Shown piece after piece: positions 1 through 7,649 of a stretch of DNA of 64,000 nt. Positions within the stretch are counted from its first letter, which is position 1, and every line of letters starts with the position of its first letter. Source of the stretch: Cohnella algarum (GTDB lineage: Bacteria > Bacillota > Bacilli > Paenibacillales > Paenibacillaceae); NCBI RefSeq assembly GCF_016937515.1, contig NZ_JAFHKM010000002.1, positions 2,537,001 through 2,601,000 of the forward strand. Reading direction: 5' to 3'. The notes below the pieces were generated by a model. The model was not told the DNA's origin, made no database searches, and saw only the letters and a list, made by a program, of their open reading frames with translations. A program made the position numbers and the translations under genes.

Positions 1-1065
1 AAACGCAAGGCCACCTTTCCGATCAACCTGGCCGGTTTCATTCTGTTCAGCATTGCCGTCGTCCTGGACATTTTATTTTATAACCAAATCATCCCCAAAG
101 GGCAGTTTGCTCCATACGGATTGCTGGCTTTTCTGTTGACGCAGTCGATCAACATGTGGTTGAGGTTTTCCCGGACCGCGATAGAGGCGGAACAGCTTTC
201 GGCGCAGCTTCAGTCGGCCAACGAATCGCTGGAGCGCAAAATCGCGGAGCGGACGGCGGAATTGAGCGAATCGAATCTGCGTTTGGAATCGGCCAACGAA
301 AAGCTGTCGGGAATGGAAAAATTTCGCCGTCAGCTGCTGTCCAACATCTCGCACGAACTGGGAACTCCCATTACCTCAATCAAAGGCTACGCTTCCGCGA
401 TGATGGAAGGAGTCGTAACCGACGACTATTTGAAATACGCGAAAAAGATTCACGACCGTACCCGGATGCTCGAGCTGATGATCGACGATTTGACCGAACT
501 GACGAAGCTGGAAACGGACCAGATCCAGTTTGCGTTCCGGCCGACGGATACGGGCGTGTTTTTCAAGCAGCTTTTTTACAAATACGAATCCGAGATAACG
601 GCAAGCGGCCGCCATTTCGAATGGGTAGAGCCGGACGGCGCGAACATCGACGGATGGAGCGCCGAAGCGGAGCTGGACCCGATGCGGATCGAGCAGGTCG
701 TGTCCAATCTGTTGTCCAACGCCGTCAAATACACGTCTCCAGGCGGCCGAATCCGGATGGCGATCGAATACCGGGCCGTCGGCAAAGAATGGGGCGCGGC
801 GGTCGTCAGCGTGGCCGACAACGGCGAAGGAATCGACGAGACGGAGACGGAAAAAATATTCGAACGGTTTTACCGGACGAACCGCCACCGTCAAATGGCG
901 CAAGGCACGGGATTGGGGCTTGCGGTTTGCAGGGAAATCATGATTCGGCACAAGGGCTGGATCGCGGCGGAAAGCAAGCCGGGAACCGGGAGCCGCTTCC
1001 GTTTCGGCGTCCCCGTCCGATGGGTGCGCGCAGGAACGGATTCGCCGAAAGAGGAAGGAGCGTAA
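1..1065 (+). CDS. Sensor histidine kinase, 3' part (5' end outside window)
   Basis: The reading frame is open from the first base, so only the last 354 residues are visible. It starts in membrane segments (about residues 10-27 and 40-55), followed by a coiled coil (ERKIAERTAELSE), a HisKA box (SHELGTPITS, phospho-His near residue 118), then N, G1 and G2 boxes of a HATPase domain (NLLSNAVKY, DNGEGI, GTGLGLAV). Membrane segments followed by a long coiled coil fit a 7TM-DISM-type kinase, but the sensor region is missing so the signal cannot be named. The stop is followed after 4 bases by the response regulator, so the two form an operon and a cognate pair. High confidence for kinase; low for subtype. 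Confidence 0.93.
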   Translation, partial: KRKATFPINLAGFILFSIAVVLDILFYNQIIPKGQFAPYGLLAFLLTQSINMWLRFSRTAIEAEQLSAQLQSANESLERKIAERTAELSESNLRLESANEKLSGMEKFRRQLLSNISHELGTPITSIKGYASAMMEGVVTDDYLKYAKKIHDRTRMLELMIDDLTELTKLETDQIQFAFRPTDTGVFFKQLFYKYESEITASGRHFEWVEPDGANIDGWSAEAELDPMRIEQVVSNLLSNAVKYTSPGGRIRMAIEYRAVGKEWGAAVVSVADNGEGIDETETEKIFERFYRTNRHRQMAQGTGLGLAVCREIMIRHKGWIAAESKPGTGSRFRFGVPVRWVRAGTDSPKEEGA

Positions 1066-1069
1066 ACGC

Positions 1070-1765
1070 ATGAACGGTCATATACTCGTCGTCGAAGACG
1101 ATGAAGACATCCGCGAAATTGTCTCCCTTTATTTAAGCAAGCAAGGCTTCGAAGTCACCGCCGCCGCAAGCATCGCCGAAGCCATGATCATATGCAGGAA
1201 CGCGACGCCGGACCTGCTGCTTGCCGATATTTTGCTGCCGGACTCGACGGGGACGGAATTGACCCGATGGGTCAGAAAACGTTCCGATATGCCGATCATT
1301 CTGATGAGCTGCAAAAAGGAAGCGGACGACATCGTCGAAGGGCTCGAGCTTGGAGCGGACGATTATATTACGAAGCCGTTTGAACCGAGCGTCGTCGTGG
1401 CCCGCGTCAAGGCGCTTTTGCGCCGCACGCGGACGAAAGACACCTGGGAGGACGGAAGGCTCCGCATCGATCCGGTCGGGTGCGTCGTTACAATCGATAA
1501 TCAGCCGGTTTCCTTGTTCGCGAAGGAGCTGCAGCTGCTGCTGTTCATGGCTTCCCATCATAATCAGGTTTACAGCGTCGAGCAATTGTACGAGCATATT
1601 TGGGGCTGGGACAAGGAAGGCGACTTGAGAACGGTCATGGTTCATATCAGCAACCTCCGGAAAAAGATCGAAGCGGATCCGGCCAATCCCTCTTATATCG
1701 TTACGGTGCGGGGATTCGGGTACAAATTTTGCTGGAATGCGGTTGACCGGACCATGTCGTCTTAA
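1070..1765 (+). CDS. OmpR/PhoB-family response regulator
   Basis: 231 residues, the usual family length. Receiver domain about residues 3-118 with the acidic pair (EDDED), phospho-acceptor Asp53 (LADILLP) and conserved Lys (ITKPFEPS). C-terminal winged helix about residues 130-225 (AKELQLLLFMASH, TVMVHISNLRKKIE, RGFGYKF). Starts at an ATG with GGAAGGAG upstream, 4 bases after the kinase stop, so it is translationally close-coupled to it and is almost certainly its phosphorylation partner. The next gene is convergent with only 13 bases between stops, and no clear terminator is seen there. Confidence 0.95.
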   Translation: MNGHILVVEDDEDIREIVSLYLSKQGFEVTAAASIAEAMIICRNATPDLLLADILLPDSTGTELTRWVRKRSDMPIILMSCKKEADDIVEGLELGADDYITKPFEPSVVVARVKALLRRTRTKDTWEDGRLRIDPVGCVVTIDNQPVSLFAKELQLLLFMASHHNQVYSVEQLYEHIWGWDKEGDLRTVMVHISNLRKKIEADPANPSYIVTVRGFGYKFCWNAVDRTMSS

Positions 1766-1778
1766 CGCGGCAGTTCCG

Positions 1779-2600
1779 TCAGGCGGAAGCCGCAAGCCGC
1801 AGCTTGGCCTTCGCGATAACATTGGCGATCTGTTCCTCATAGCCGTAAATTTTCTCCTTGCGATTGACGATCTGCTGCTGAAGGGAGTTCAAACCGGCAA
1901 GCGCGCTGCGGGCGTCCTTGGCGCTGCCGGTCTTGACGGCCGCATTCAGCGATTTCATCACGGTCGAAACGGAGCTCTTGGGGGCGCCGATCGCCTTTTT
2001 CTCCGCTTGAATTCTCACCTTGACGGGGTCGATTTCGGCCAGCACGGCCCGAATCTGCTTCGCTTTTTTGCCGGTCGAATCCTTGAGCGACTTCAAAGCG
2101 TCCCGCTTCGCTTTAATATCCTCCCTGGCCAATTGGACGAGCGGCTTCAGCAAATTGGCCTGCGTCTGGAGCAGCTTCTTCAGCTCCTTGCTCTTCATCG
2201 CATTGGCCGCGCTGATTTGCTTGTTAAGCGAAGAATATCGGCTTAGCAGCGGGTCGTGCTTCGTTTCCGCCTGCTTCAATTGCGCTTCCAGCTTGCCGAG
2301 CTGCGAGGCGTTGATTTGCTTGATCTGGCTTTTGACCACTTTAACCGCTTCATCGTTGCTATAATGCAGCGCGTTGATTCTGGCATCCCAGCTGTCCGTC
2401 TGCTTCTGCAAGGAAAGAAATCCGTTATACGCGGCCTGCAGCTTGGCGGCTTCCGTCTTCTCCGTTACCGCGAGAAGCTTGTCCCACTTGGCTTGGGCCG
2501 CGGCCGTAAATTGCACCGTCGCGGCGTGCGACAAGGGGGCGAACGCGCTGACCAAACCGAAAACGAAAAGTGCTGCAGCAATCCATTTTCTCCAGTTCAT
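1779..2600 (-). CDS. Secreted coiled-coil protein, SbsC C-terminal-domain-like
   Basis: 273 residues starting at ATG 2600, chosen because GGAGG lies just upstream and the protein then begins with a clean signal peptide (MNWRKWIAAALFV...PLSHA, cleavage after about residue 26). The mature part is Lys/Ala/Gln-rich and almost entirely helical with heptad character (KLEAQLKQAE, LKKLLQTQANLL). This resembles the SbsC_C domain found in Paenibacillus/Geobacillus surface proteins, which in SbsC is part of an S-layer protein. No SLH repeats or enzyme motifs are present. Family assignment is from memory of composition and pattern, so moderate; secretion is well supported. A longer start at 2744 would put 48 unrelated residues ahead of the signal peptide. 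Confidence 0.75.
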   Translation of the reverse strand: MNWRKWIAAALFVFGLVSAFAPLSHAATVQFTAAAQAKWDKLLAVTEKTEAAKLQAAYNGFLSLQKQTDSWDARINALHYSNDEAVKVVKSQIKQINASQLGKLEAQLKQAETKHDPLLSRYSSLNKQISAANAMKSKELKKLLQTQANLLKPLVQLAREDIKAKRDALKSLKDSTGKKAKQIRAVLAEIDPVKVRIQAEKKAIGAPKSSVSTVMKSLNAAVKTGSAKDARSALAGLNSLQQQIVNRKEKIYGYEEQIANVIAKAKLRLAASA

Positions 2601-2635
2601 GCTTGACTCCTCCAATCGATTCGTTGAATTTGGCA

Positions 2636-2687
2636 AAGCAAAAAGCACCTGCCGGAAAAGCCGAACGGCTTCCCTACAGGTGCTTCC
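2636..2687 (-). terminator. Intrinsic terminator for the 70-residue gene
   Basis: Read on the minus strand: AAGCACCTG ... CAGGTGCTT arms of 9 bp, extended inside by AAGCCG/CGGCTT around a 2-base loop, followed by TTTTTGC. It lies 75 bases downstream of the stop of the small minus-strand gene and just upstream of the secreted protein, so it separates the two. Confidence 0.7.
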
Positions 2688-2764
2688 TCGTAAGGTGATG
2701 CGAACTATTGTTCTCAGTTTAGACGATCGAAAACGGGATGTCAAGCGCTTGTCCGGGCGCGTGC

Positions 2765-2977
2765 CTATCTTTTTCTCAATTCGAAAAACTCGCAGCCGGC
2801 CCGGGAATGATAGGCCAGATCTCCGACGCCGGACTGGACGACGACCGTCCGTTCGTCAAAGCGAACGATGACGCCGCCGGAATCGACGATATGGTCGTCT
2901 TTGAACACGCGGACGGCGGCCCGCCGCTCTTGCGCCTCGGAAAAGTCGGGATCGGTCAGCAGCTTGCGATTGATCAT
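2765..2977 (-). CDS. Conserved-looking small hypothetical protein (70 aa)
   Basis: 70 residues from ATG 2977, preceded by AAGGAGG at about 11 bases; an upstream in-frame start at 3049 lacks a ribosome site. The sequence is charged and soluble (MINRKLLTDPDF, DDHIVDSGGVIVRFDERTVVV), with a short beta-rich middle that could form a small barrel. No signal peptide, no metal motif and no family I recognise. It stands alone with its own terminator. Real gene likely from the ribosome site and codon pattern; function unknown. Confidence 0.6.
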   Translation of the reverse strand: MINRKLLTDPDFSEAQERRAAVRVFKDDHIVDSGGVIVRFDERTVVVQSGVGDLAYHSRAGCEFFELRKR

Positions 2978-3194
2978 GGCCGGGCTTGCCTCCTTAGGAA
3001 TCGGTAACAGGAGAATACCAGTTTCCGGGCGGATGCACAAGGCCCGCAAGTCGCCAAACCAGCTCCATAATCAAGCTGTACGCGGAGATCCGCTTGATCC
3101 TTCGCGATACGAGCATCGCGACTATCGAAATACATTTATTTTTGTTCGCCTACATACACTGTATCACTTTCCGAAGAAGGATCGTGATGCGAGG

Positions 3195-4592
3195 ATGGAC
3201 ATTGAACTGACGGCCCTGCATTGGGTGTATCTGGCGTTCATCGTCTTCATTCTGGTGCTGATGGCCAGGCGGCGCGACACGGTCATGCTTTGCGTAATCG
3301 GCGTCTTCGCGCTCGGTCTGATCGCGACCGAGAGCTTGACTCGATCCGTATCGGGCATCTTCAACGGCTTTATTTATGCGACAAAAGAGCTGGCCGGGAC
3401 GATCTTCATCATTTCCATCATCGTGTCGATGAGCCGCGTCATGATCAAGACCGGCATCAACGAGCTGATGGTCGCGCCGCTGACGCGGTTCATTCGAACG
3501 CCCGCGATCGCGTTTTGGGGAATCGGCATCATTATGCTCGTTTCCTCTTTCTTTTTTTGGCCGTCTCCCGGCGTGGCGCTGATCGGGGCGGTGCTGCTGC
3601 CGGTCGCTCGGCGGGTCGGGCTGCCCGCGCTCGGCGCCGCGATCGCGATGAACCTGTTCGGCCACGGCATCGCGCTTTCCGGCGATTACGTCATCCAGGG
3701 AGCGCCGAAGCTGACCGCGGATGCCGCGGGTCTGCCGGTATCCGAGGTGATGGAGGCGAGCGTGCCGCTCGTCATCGTCATGGGGGCCGTCACGACGATC
3801 GCCGCATTCTGGATGATGCTGCGGGATCAGAAAAACGGGAAGTGGCGGGACGGCCTGGTCGCTTCGGCGGACCGTTCGATCCAGGCGTCGGACGAGCGGA
3901 TCGCCCTGCCGCCGCGCGTCCGGCGATGGGCGGCCGCGATCATTCCGCTGCTGTTCGCGGCCGATGTCGCCGCGATGTTCGCTTTCGACCTGCAGGGGGG
4001 CGACGCCACCGCGTTGATCGGGGGCACCGCCGTCATCATCCTCATCGTTCTCGCGCTGCTCGCCCACCGCGGCGAAGGGCTGGAGGAGACGACGTCCTAC
4101 CTCGTGCAAGGCTTTCAATTCGGCTTTAAAGTGTTCGGTCCGGTCATTCCGATCGCCGCCTTCTTCTATTTGGGCGATGCGGCGTTCGCGGAGCTGCTCG
4201 GCTCGCACTTGCCGGCCGGTTCCCACGGCATCGTCAACGACCTCGGCGTTGCCCTGGCCGAAACCGTCCCGGTCAACGGCATCGTCGGCTCGATTACACT
4301 GACGGTCACCGGCGCCATCACCGGGCTCGACGGCTCCGGGTTTTCCGGCATCTCGCTCGCGGGCTCCGTGGCGAACATGTTCGCCACGGCGATCGGCTCC
4401 GGCGCGGCGACGCTGACGGCGCTCGGCCAGGTGGCCGCCATTTGGGTCGGCGGCGGCACGATCGTGCCGTGGGCGCTCATTCCCGCCGCGGCCATTTGCG
4501 GCGTCAGCCCGTTCGAGCTGGCCAGACGCAACCTGAAGCCGGTGCTGATCGGCCTGGCCGTCACAACCGTCGTCGCGATGTTTCTCGTTTGA
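3195..4592 (+). CDS. Multispanning permease of ion-transporter type
   Basis: 465 residues from ATG 3195 (weak AAGAAGG about 14 bases upstream; nearby ATG and GTG codons are out of frame). About 11-12 membrane segments; two halves each carry a Gly/Ser-rich re-entrant-looking loop (FFFWPSPGVALIGAVLLP; GLDGSGFSGISLAGSVANMF, ATAIGSGAATLTALGQ). This inverted two-half plan with small-residue hairpins is typical of the ion-transporter superfamily (CitMHS, GntP, NhaC, DctM-like). I cannot name the substrate. It stands alone: no binding protein, kinase or catabolic enzyme is adjacent. Confidence 0.7.
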   Translation: MDIELTALHWVYLAFIVFILVLMARRRDTVMLCVIGVFALGLIATESLTRSVSGIFNGFIYATKELAGTIFIISIIVSMSRVMIKTGINELMVAPLTRFIRTPAIAFWGIGIIMLVSSFFFWPSPGVALIGAVLLPVARRVGLPALGAAIAMNLFGHGIALSGDYVIQGAPKLTADAAGLPVSEVMEASVPLVIVMGAVTTIAAFWMMLRDQKNGKWRDGLVASADRSIQASDERIALPPRVRRWAAAIIPLLFAADVAAMFAFDLQGGDATALIGGTAVIILIVLALLAHRGEGLEETTSYLVQGFQFGFKVFGPVIPIAAFFYLGDAAFAELLGSHLPAGSHGIVNDLGVALAETVPVNGIVGSITLTVTGAITGLDGSGFSGISLAGSVANMFATAIGSGAATLTALGQVAAIWVGGGTIVPWALIPAAAICGVSPFELARRNLKPVLIGLAVTTVVAMFLV

Positions 4593-4649
4593 GGCGGCCG
4601 GCGGCTTGAAGGCATGCGGACGACCCTGTCGCGGCTTCTTCCCTGCCCT

Positions 4650-4702
4650 TTGATCATGGAAGGTTATTCCGGGTAAAATAGAAGTTATACATCCCGGAAT
4701 AA
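4650..4702 (+). promoter_or_regulatory. Promoter with an inverted repeat across its -10 and leader
   Basis: TTGATC (4650-4655) and TAAAAT (4674-4679) are spaced by 18 bases. A perfect 10-bp inverted repeat, TTATTCCGGG (4664-4673) and CCCGGAATAA (4693-4702), frames the -10 box and start region and ends just before the AAAGGAG of the DUF445 gene. It could be an operator or an RNA hairpin in the leader. Confidence 0.45.
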
Positions 4703-4714
4703 AAGGAGCAACCG

Positions 4715-5959
4715 ATGGCACGAGAAGCGAAACATACGGCGGCGATATCGCTTGGCATCATGGGAGCGGGGTTTCTCGCGACGTTCCCGGCGGACGGACA
4801 TTGGGCGGGGGCGCTGCTGCACGGCGGTTTCGAGGCCGGTCTCGTCGGCGGCCTGGCCGACTGGTTTGCGGTAACGGCCCTGTTCCGCAAGCCGCTCGGC
4901 CTGCCGATTCCGCACACCGCTTTGCTCCCCCGCAACCGGGACAAGGTGGTCCGTTCCCTGATTCATGTCATCGAGAACGAATTTTTGACGAAAGAGAGCA
5001 TCAAGCAAAAGGCGGGAGAGCTCCGCATCGGGGAGAAGCTGCTCGAAATCGCCGAAGGCCGGCTTCCGGACATCGTCCGCGCGGCGGTCCTGCTCGGCGA
5101 CTACGGGCTGAAGCATCTGCCTGCGGAGCGCCTGGCCGCGTTTGCGGCGGGGGAGCTGCGGCGAATCGCGGAGAAGGCGGACGCGGCCGCCGTTCTGCGG
5201 GCCTTGCGTAACGAGATTTTGGAGCGGGGGTACGAGGAGCGGGCGCTGGACTTTTTGCTGGACAAGGCGGAAGACCTCGTTTCCTCGGATACCGCCCGCT
5301 ACCAGCTCGGAAGCATGGCGGCTTCGGCACTCGGAAACCTTCAGGTGAACGGCTTGATGGGGTTCGCTGTCAACGCGTTCGTCGGATTTATGAGCGAGGA
5401 CAAGCTGGGCTACATGCTGCAGGGCGCGATTCTGGGCAAGCTGCGGGAGATGACCGCCGACGAGGGGCACCCGCTGCGGGTGCTGCTGCTTAACGAGCTG
5501 CGGCGCGCGCTGATCGATCTGGACCGCAACGAAGCGTTGATCCGGGAGCTTGACGGCGCCAAGTCGCGCCTTCTGGAGCAATGGGACGCCGAAGCCTATC
5601 TTCGGCGCTGGATCGAGGAGCTTCGCGACCGGACGCTGGAATGGATCCATAGCGAGCGGTTCGAGCGGGATTTCGCGCTGCCGCTGCTCGCGAAGCTGAT
5701 CGAGCGGGTAAGAGGCAACGAGGAGCTGTTGAATGCGTTTCAAAACTGGACCCAGACGCAAATTTCCCAAATCGTCGAGCGAAACCACTCCAAAATCGGC
5801 AAGCTCGTGCAGGAAAATCTGGACAAGCTGGACAACGATACGCTCATCGCGATGATGGAGGACAAGCTCGGCAAAGATTTGCAGTGGATTCGGGTTAACG
5901 GGGCGGTATGCGGCTTTTTGATCGGGCTGGCGCTCGAGGGCATCAATTTGATGTTATAG
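4715..5959 (+). CDS. DUF445 family membrane-associated protein
   Basis: 414 residues, usual length for DUF445 (YjiN-like). N-terminal membrane hairpin with the family's signature (GGFEAGLVGGLADWFAVTALFR, then IPHTALLPRN at residues 40-72), a long amphipathic helical middle (ENEFLTKESIKQKAGE ...) and a C-terminal hydrophobic anchor (GAVCGFLIGLALEGINLML). The family is widespread but its molecular role is not settled. ATG start has AAAAGGAG at 7 bases. Monocistronic, with its own promoter and inverted repeat. Confidence 0.9.
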   Translation: MAREAKHTAAISLGIMGAGFLATFPADGHWAGALLHGGFEAGLVGGLADWFAVTALFRKPLGLPIPHTALLPRNRDKVVRSLIHVIENEFLTKESIKQKAGELRIGEKLLEIAEGRLPDIVRAAVLLGDYGLKHLPAERLAAFAAGELRRIAEKADAAAVLRALRNEILERGYEERALDFLLDKAEDLVSSDTARYQLGSMAASALGNLQVNGLMGFAVNAFVGFMSEDKLGYMLQGAILGKLREMTADEGHPLRVLLLNELRRALIDLDRNEALIRELDGAKSRLLEQWDAEAYLRRWIEELRDRTLEWIHSERFERDFALPLLAKLIERVRGNEELLNAFQNWTQTQISQIVERNHSKIGKLVQENLDKLDNDTLIAMMEDKLGKDLQWIRVNGAVCGFLIGLALEGINLML

Positions 5960-6002
5960 GTGCTATAATCGAGTCATTATCGAGGCCGGAGGGAACGAGC
6001 GA

Positions 6003-6493
6003 ATGCTGATCATGAACGAGAAAATCAAAGCTTCCGAAGTCGAGCTGACGGGCCTGGACGGAGAGGCGCTGGGCATCGTCCCGCGCGCGGAGGCGTTGGA
6101 GCTGGCGAAGCGGCTGAAGGCGGACCTGGTATGCGCCTCGCTGCTCAGCAGCCCGCCCCTTGCAAGCTGGTTGCCCGGGGGCAGGCGAAGCAGGAGCGGC
6201 AGCAGGAGAAAAAGCAGGACCGGGCGGAGGCGCAATCGCTTAAAACGAAGGAAATTCGCCTCACTCCGCACATTGAAGACCACGACTACGAGACGAAGCT
6301 CCGCCAGGCGGAGAAGCTGCTGCAGTCGGGCCGCTCCGTGCAGCTTGTCGTTCGTCTGACGAACGCGAAGGAAGGGCAGCGGGCGAAGGAGCTGCTCGAA
6401 GCGATGCTCAAGGATTTGCAAGGCGCCGGAACGAAAAAAACGGCCGTGCAAACGAGCGGAAAGCAGGCGGCCGTGCTTGTACTGCCGCGATAA
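6003..6493 (+). pseudogene. IF-3-like translation factor paralog, frameshifted
   Basis: The N-terminal IF-3 domain (MNEKIKASEVELTGLDGE, GIVPRAEALELAKRLKADLV) is read from ATG 6003, preceded by GGAGGG. From about 6160 the match continues in another frame (CKLVARGQAKQERQQEKK, KEIRLTPHIEDHDYETKLRQAEKLL, AKELLEAML) to the stop at 6493. One extra C in the CCCC run at 6156-6159 would restore a single 163-residue protein with the expected SSPPPCKL junction. The protein is diverged from a housekeeping IF-3 and lacks ribosomal-protein neighbours (rpmI/rplT), so it looks like a second, accessory copy. Sequencing error, true mutation and slippage are all possible; the first seems most likely. Confidence 0.75.
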
Positions 6494-6531
6494 ATTTATG
6501 TAAGAAAATCTGACTTAAGCGTTTACAATCC

Positions 6532-6560
6532 TTTACAAATGATAAATAAGACGGTATAGT
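6532..6560 (+). promoter_or_regulatory. SigmaA-type promoter of the riboswitch transcript
   Basis: TTTACA (6532-6537), 17-base spacer, TATAGT (6555-6560). The predicted start falls at about 6567, exactly where the conserved part of the riboswitch begins. Confidence 0.7.
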
Positions 6561-6565
6561 GGTAC

Positions 6566-6690
6566 TACGCTTAGTTTCCGGCTATATAGGTCGGGAAGCG
6601 GGGGAACCAGTTTTTGGGGCGAGTCGTTCGTCTTTTCGATGAACGTAGGGTACCATCTACCCGAGTCCGTCAGCTAACCTCGTCAGCAGG
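6566..6690 (+). promoter_or_regulatory. c-di-AMP riboswitch (ydaO/yuaA class)
   Basis: The conserved blocks of this class appear in order: CGCTTA, GCGGGGGAACC (about 6597-6607), TTGGGGCGAGTC, a variable stem (GTTCGTC ... GATGAAC), GTAGGG ... ACCCGAGTCC, and the near-invariant CGTCAGCTAACCTCGT ending near 6684. In this class ligand binding normally turns expression off. It is followed by a terminator hairpin (6722-6760) and then the HAD phosphatase and mtlD, so it is placed to control them. Confidence 0.92.
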
Positions 6691-6721
6691 AGATGGGTCA
6701 TTTCTTTGCTTATAACCAAGT

Positions 6722-6760
6722 AGAGTGAGGGCCCCCGCACGGTAGGGCTCTTTTTGTTTT
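6722..6760 (+). terminator. Riboswitch expression-platform terminator
   Basis: An imperfect GC-rich hairpin (GAGGGCCC ... AGGGCTC) runs straight into TTTTTGTTTT, about 30 bases after the riboswitch and about 95 bases before the HAD gene. Position suggests it is the attenuator governed by the riboswitch. Confidence 0.65.
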
Positions 6761-6853
6761 ATGATGGCCCCTGTTTTTTCTCCTATATCCGTTTCCCGCC
6801 GTTTTCCGCCGCTCTCGGACGATAAGCGAAAATGAAGGAGGGAACCGCGAAAC

Positions 6854-7522
6854 ATGATCAAAGCTCTTATTTTCGATTTCGACGGAACGATCATCGACAC
6901 GGAAACCGCTTGGTACGTCGCTTTTCGCGAAGCTTACCAGCGGTATGAAGTCGATCTCAGCCTGGAGATGTACTCCGGATGCATCGGAACGAGCTTGCAC
7001 GCCTTTAATCCTTACGAATATTTGATGACGGAATTGAAGCTTCCGATCGATCGGGACCAGTTTCGCGTTTCCGTTCAGGAACGCCATGCGGCGCTTATGC
7101 TTCAGGAAGCCGTCCGGCCCGGCATTCTGCATTTTCTGGATTCCGCCAAGGCGGCCGGCCTGCGAATCGGCCTGGCCTCCAGCTCGGATCGGGCCTGGAT
7201 CGACCGGCACCTGGAACAGCTTAATCTGAAGGAATATTTCGAAGTCATTCGAACGAAGGACGATGTCCGGGAGGTCAAGCCGAATCCCGAATTGTACCTT
7301 CAGGTGCTTGAAGCGATGGGCATTGCAAACGACGAAGCCGTCGCGATCGAGGATTCGCCCAACGGCGCGCGTGCCGCTGTTGCCGCAGGACTGCGCTGCG
7401 TCGTCGTCCCGAACGAAATCACGCAAAGCCTGGAGTTTCCGGAGCTTCCGGGAGCCATCTGGGCCAAATCGCTGGAAGAAGTCGTCTTCGAGTCGCTTTT
7501 GACCGGTTCGCCCGTCCGCTAA
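6854..7522 (+). CDS. HAD-family phosphatase (candidate mannitol-1-phosphate phosphatase)
   Basis: 222 residues, subfamily IA (beta-phosphoglucomutase-like). Motif I DFDGTIIDTE (Asp8 nucleophile, Asp10), helical cap about residues 18-85, motif II LASSSD, motif III Lys (VKPNPELYL), motif IV IEDSPNGARAA. ATG start preceded by GAAGGAGG. HAD phosphatases of this group act on small sugar or polyol phosphates. The next gene is mannitol-1-phosphate dehydrogenase, and Acinetobacter baylyi has a natural HAD-MtlD fusion that makes mannitol as an osmolyte. Together with the upstream c-di-AMP riboswitch this suggests the phosphatase step of mannitol synthesis. That substrate is inferred; beta-phosphoglucomutase-like activity is the alternative. 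Confidence 0.85.
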   Translation: MIKALIFDFDGTIIDTETAWYVAFREAYQRYEVDLSLEMYSGCIGTSLHAFNPYEYLMTELKLPIDRDQFRVSVQERHAALMLQEAVRPGILHFLDSAKAAGLRIGLASSSDRAWIDRHLEQLNLKEYFEVIRTKDDVREVKPNPELYLQVLEAMGIANDEAVAIEDSPNGARAAVAAGLRCVVVPNEITQSLEFPELPGAIWAKSLEEVVFESLLTGSPVR

Positions 7523-7649
7523 ACCCGGCGGCGGCGAACTTGTCCTAGAGGCGGGGGCGAAAGCTCCGCACCGTCAATAAATTGAAAATTCAGATATTAT
7601 TTTCACCGTAAAGGCTGGGGTTTTTGATAAGGGAGAGGAGAGAACGATA

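Noticed and set aside
6150..6165. Programmed frameshift in the IF-3-like gene
   Set aside because: The site does not form a standard slippery heptamer in the incoming frame, and three other genes show the same one-base loss, so an error is simpler.
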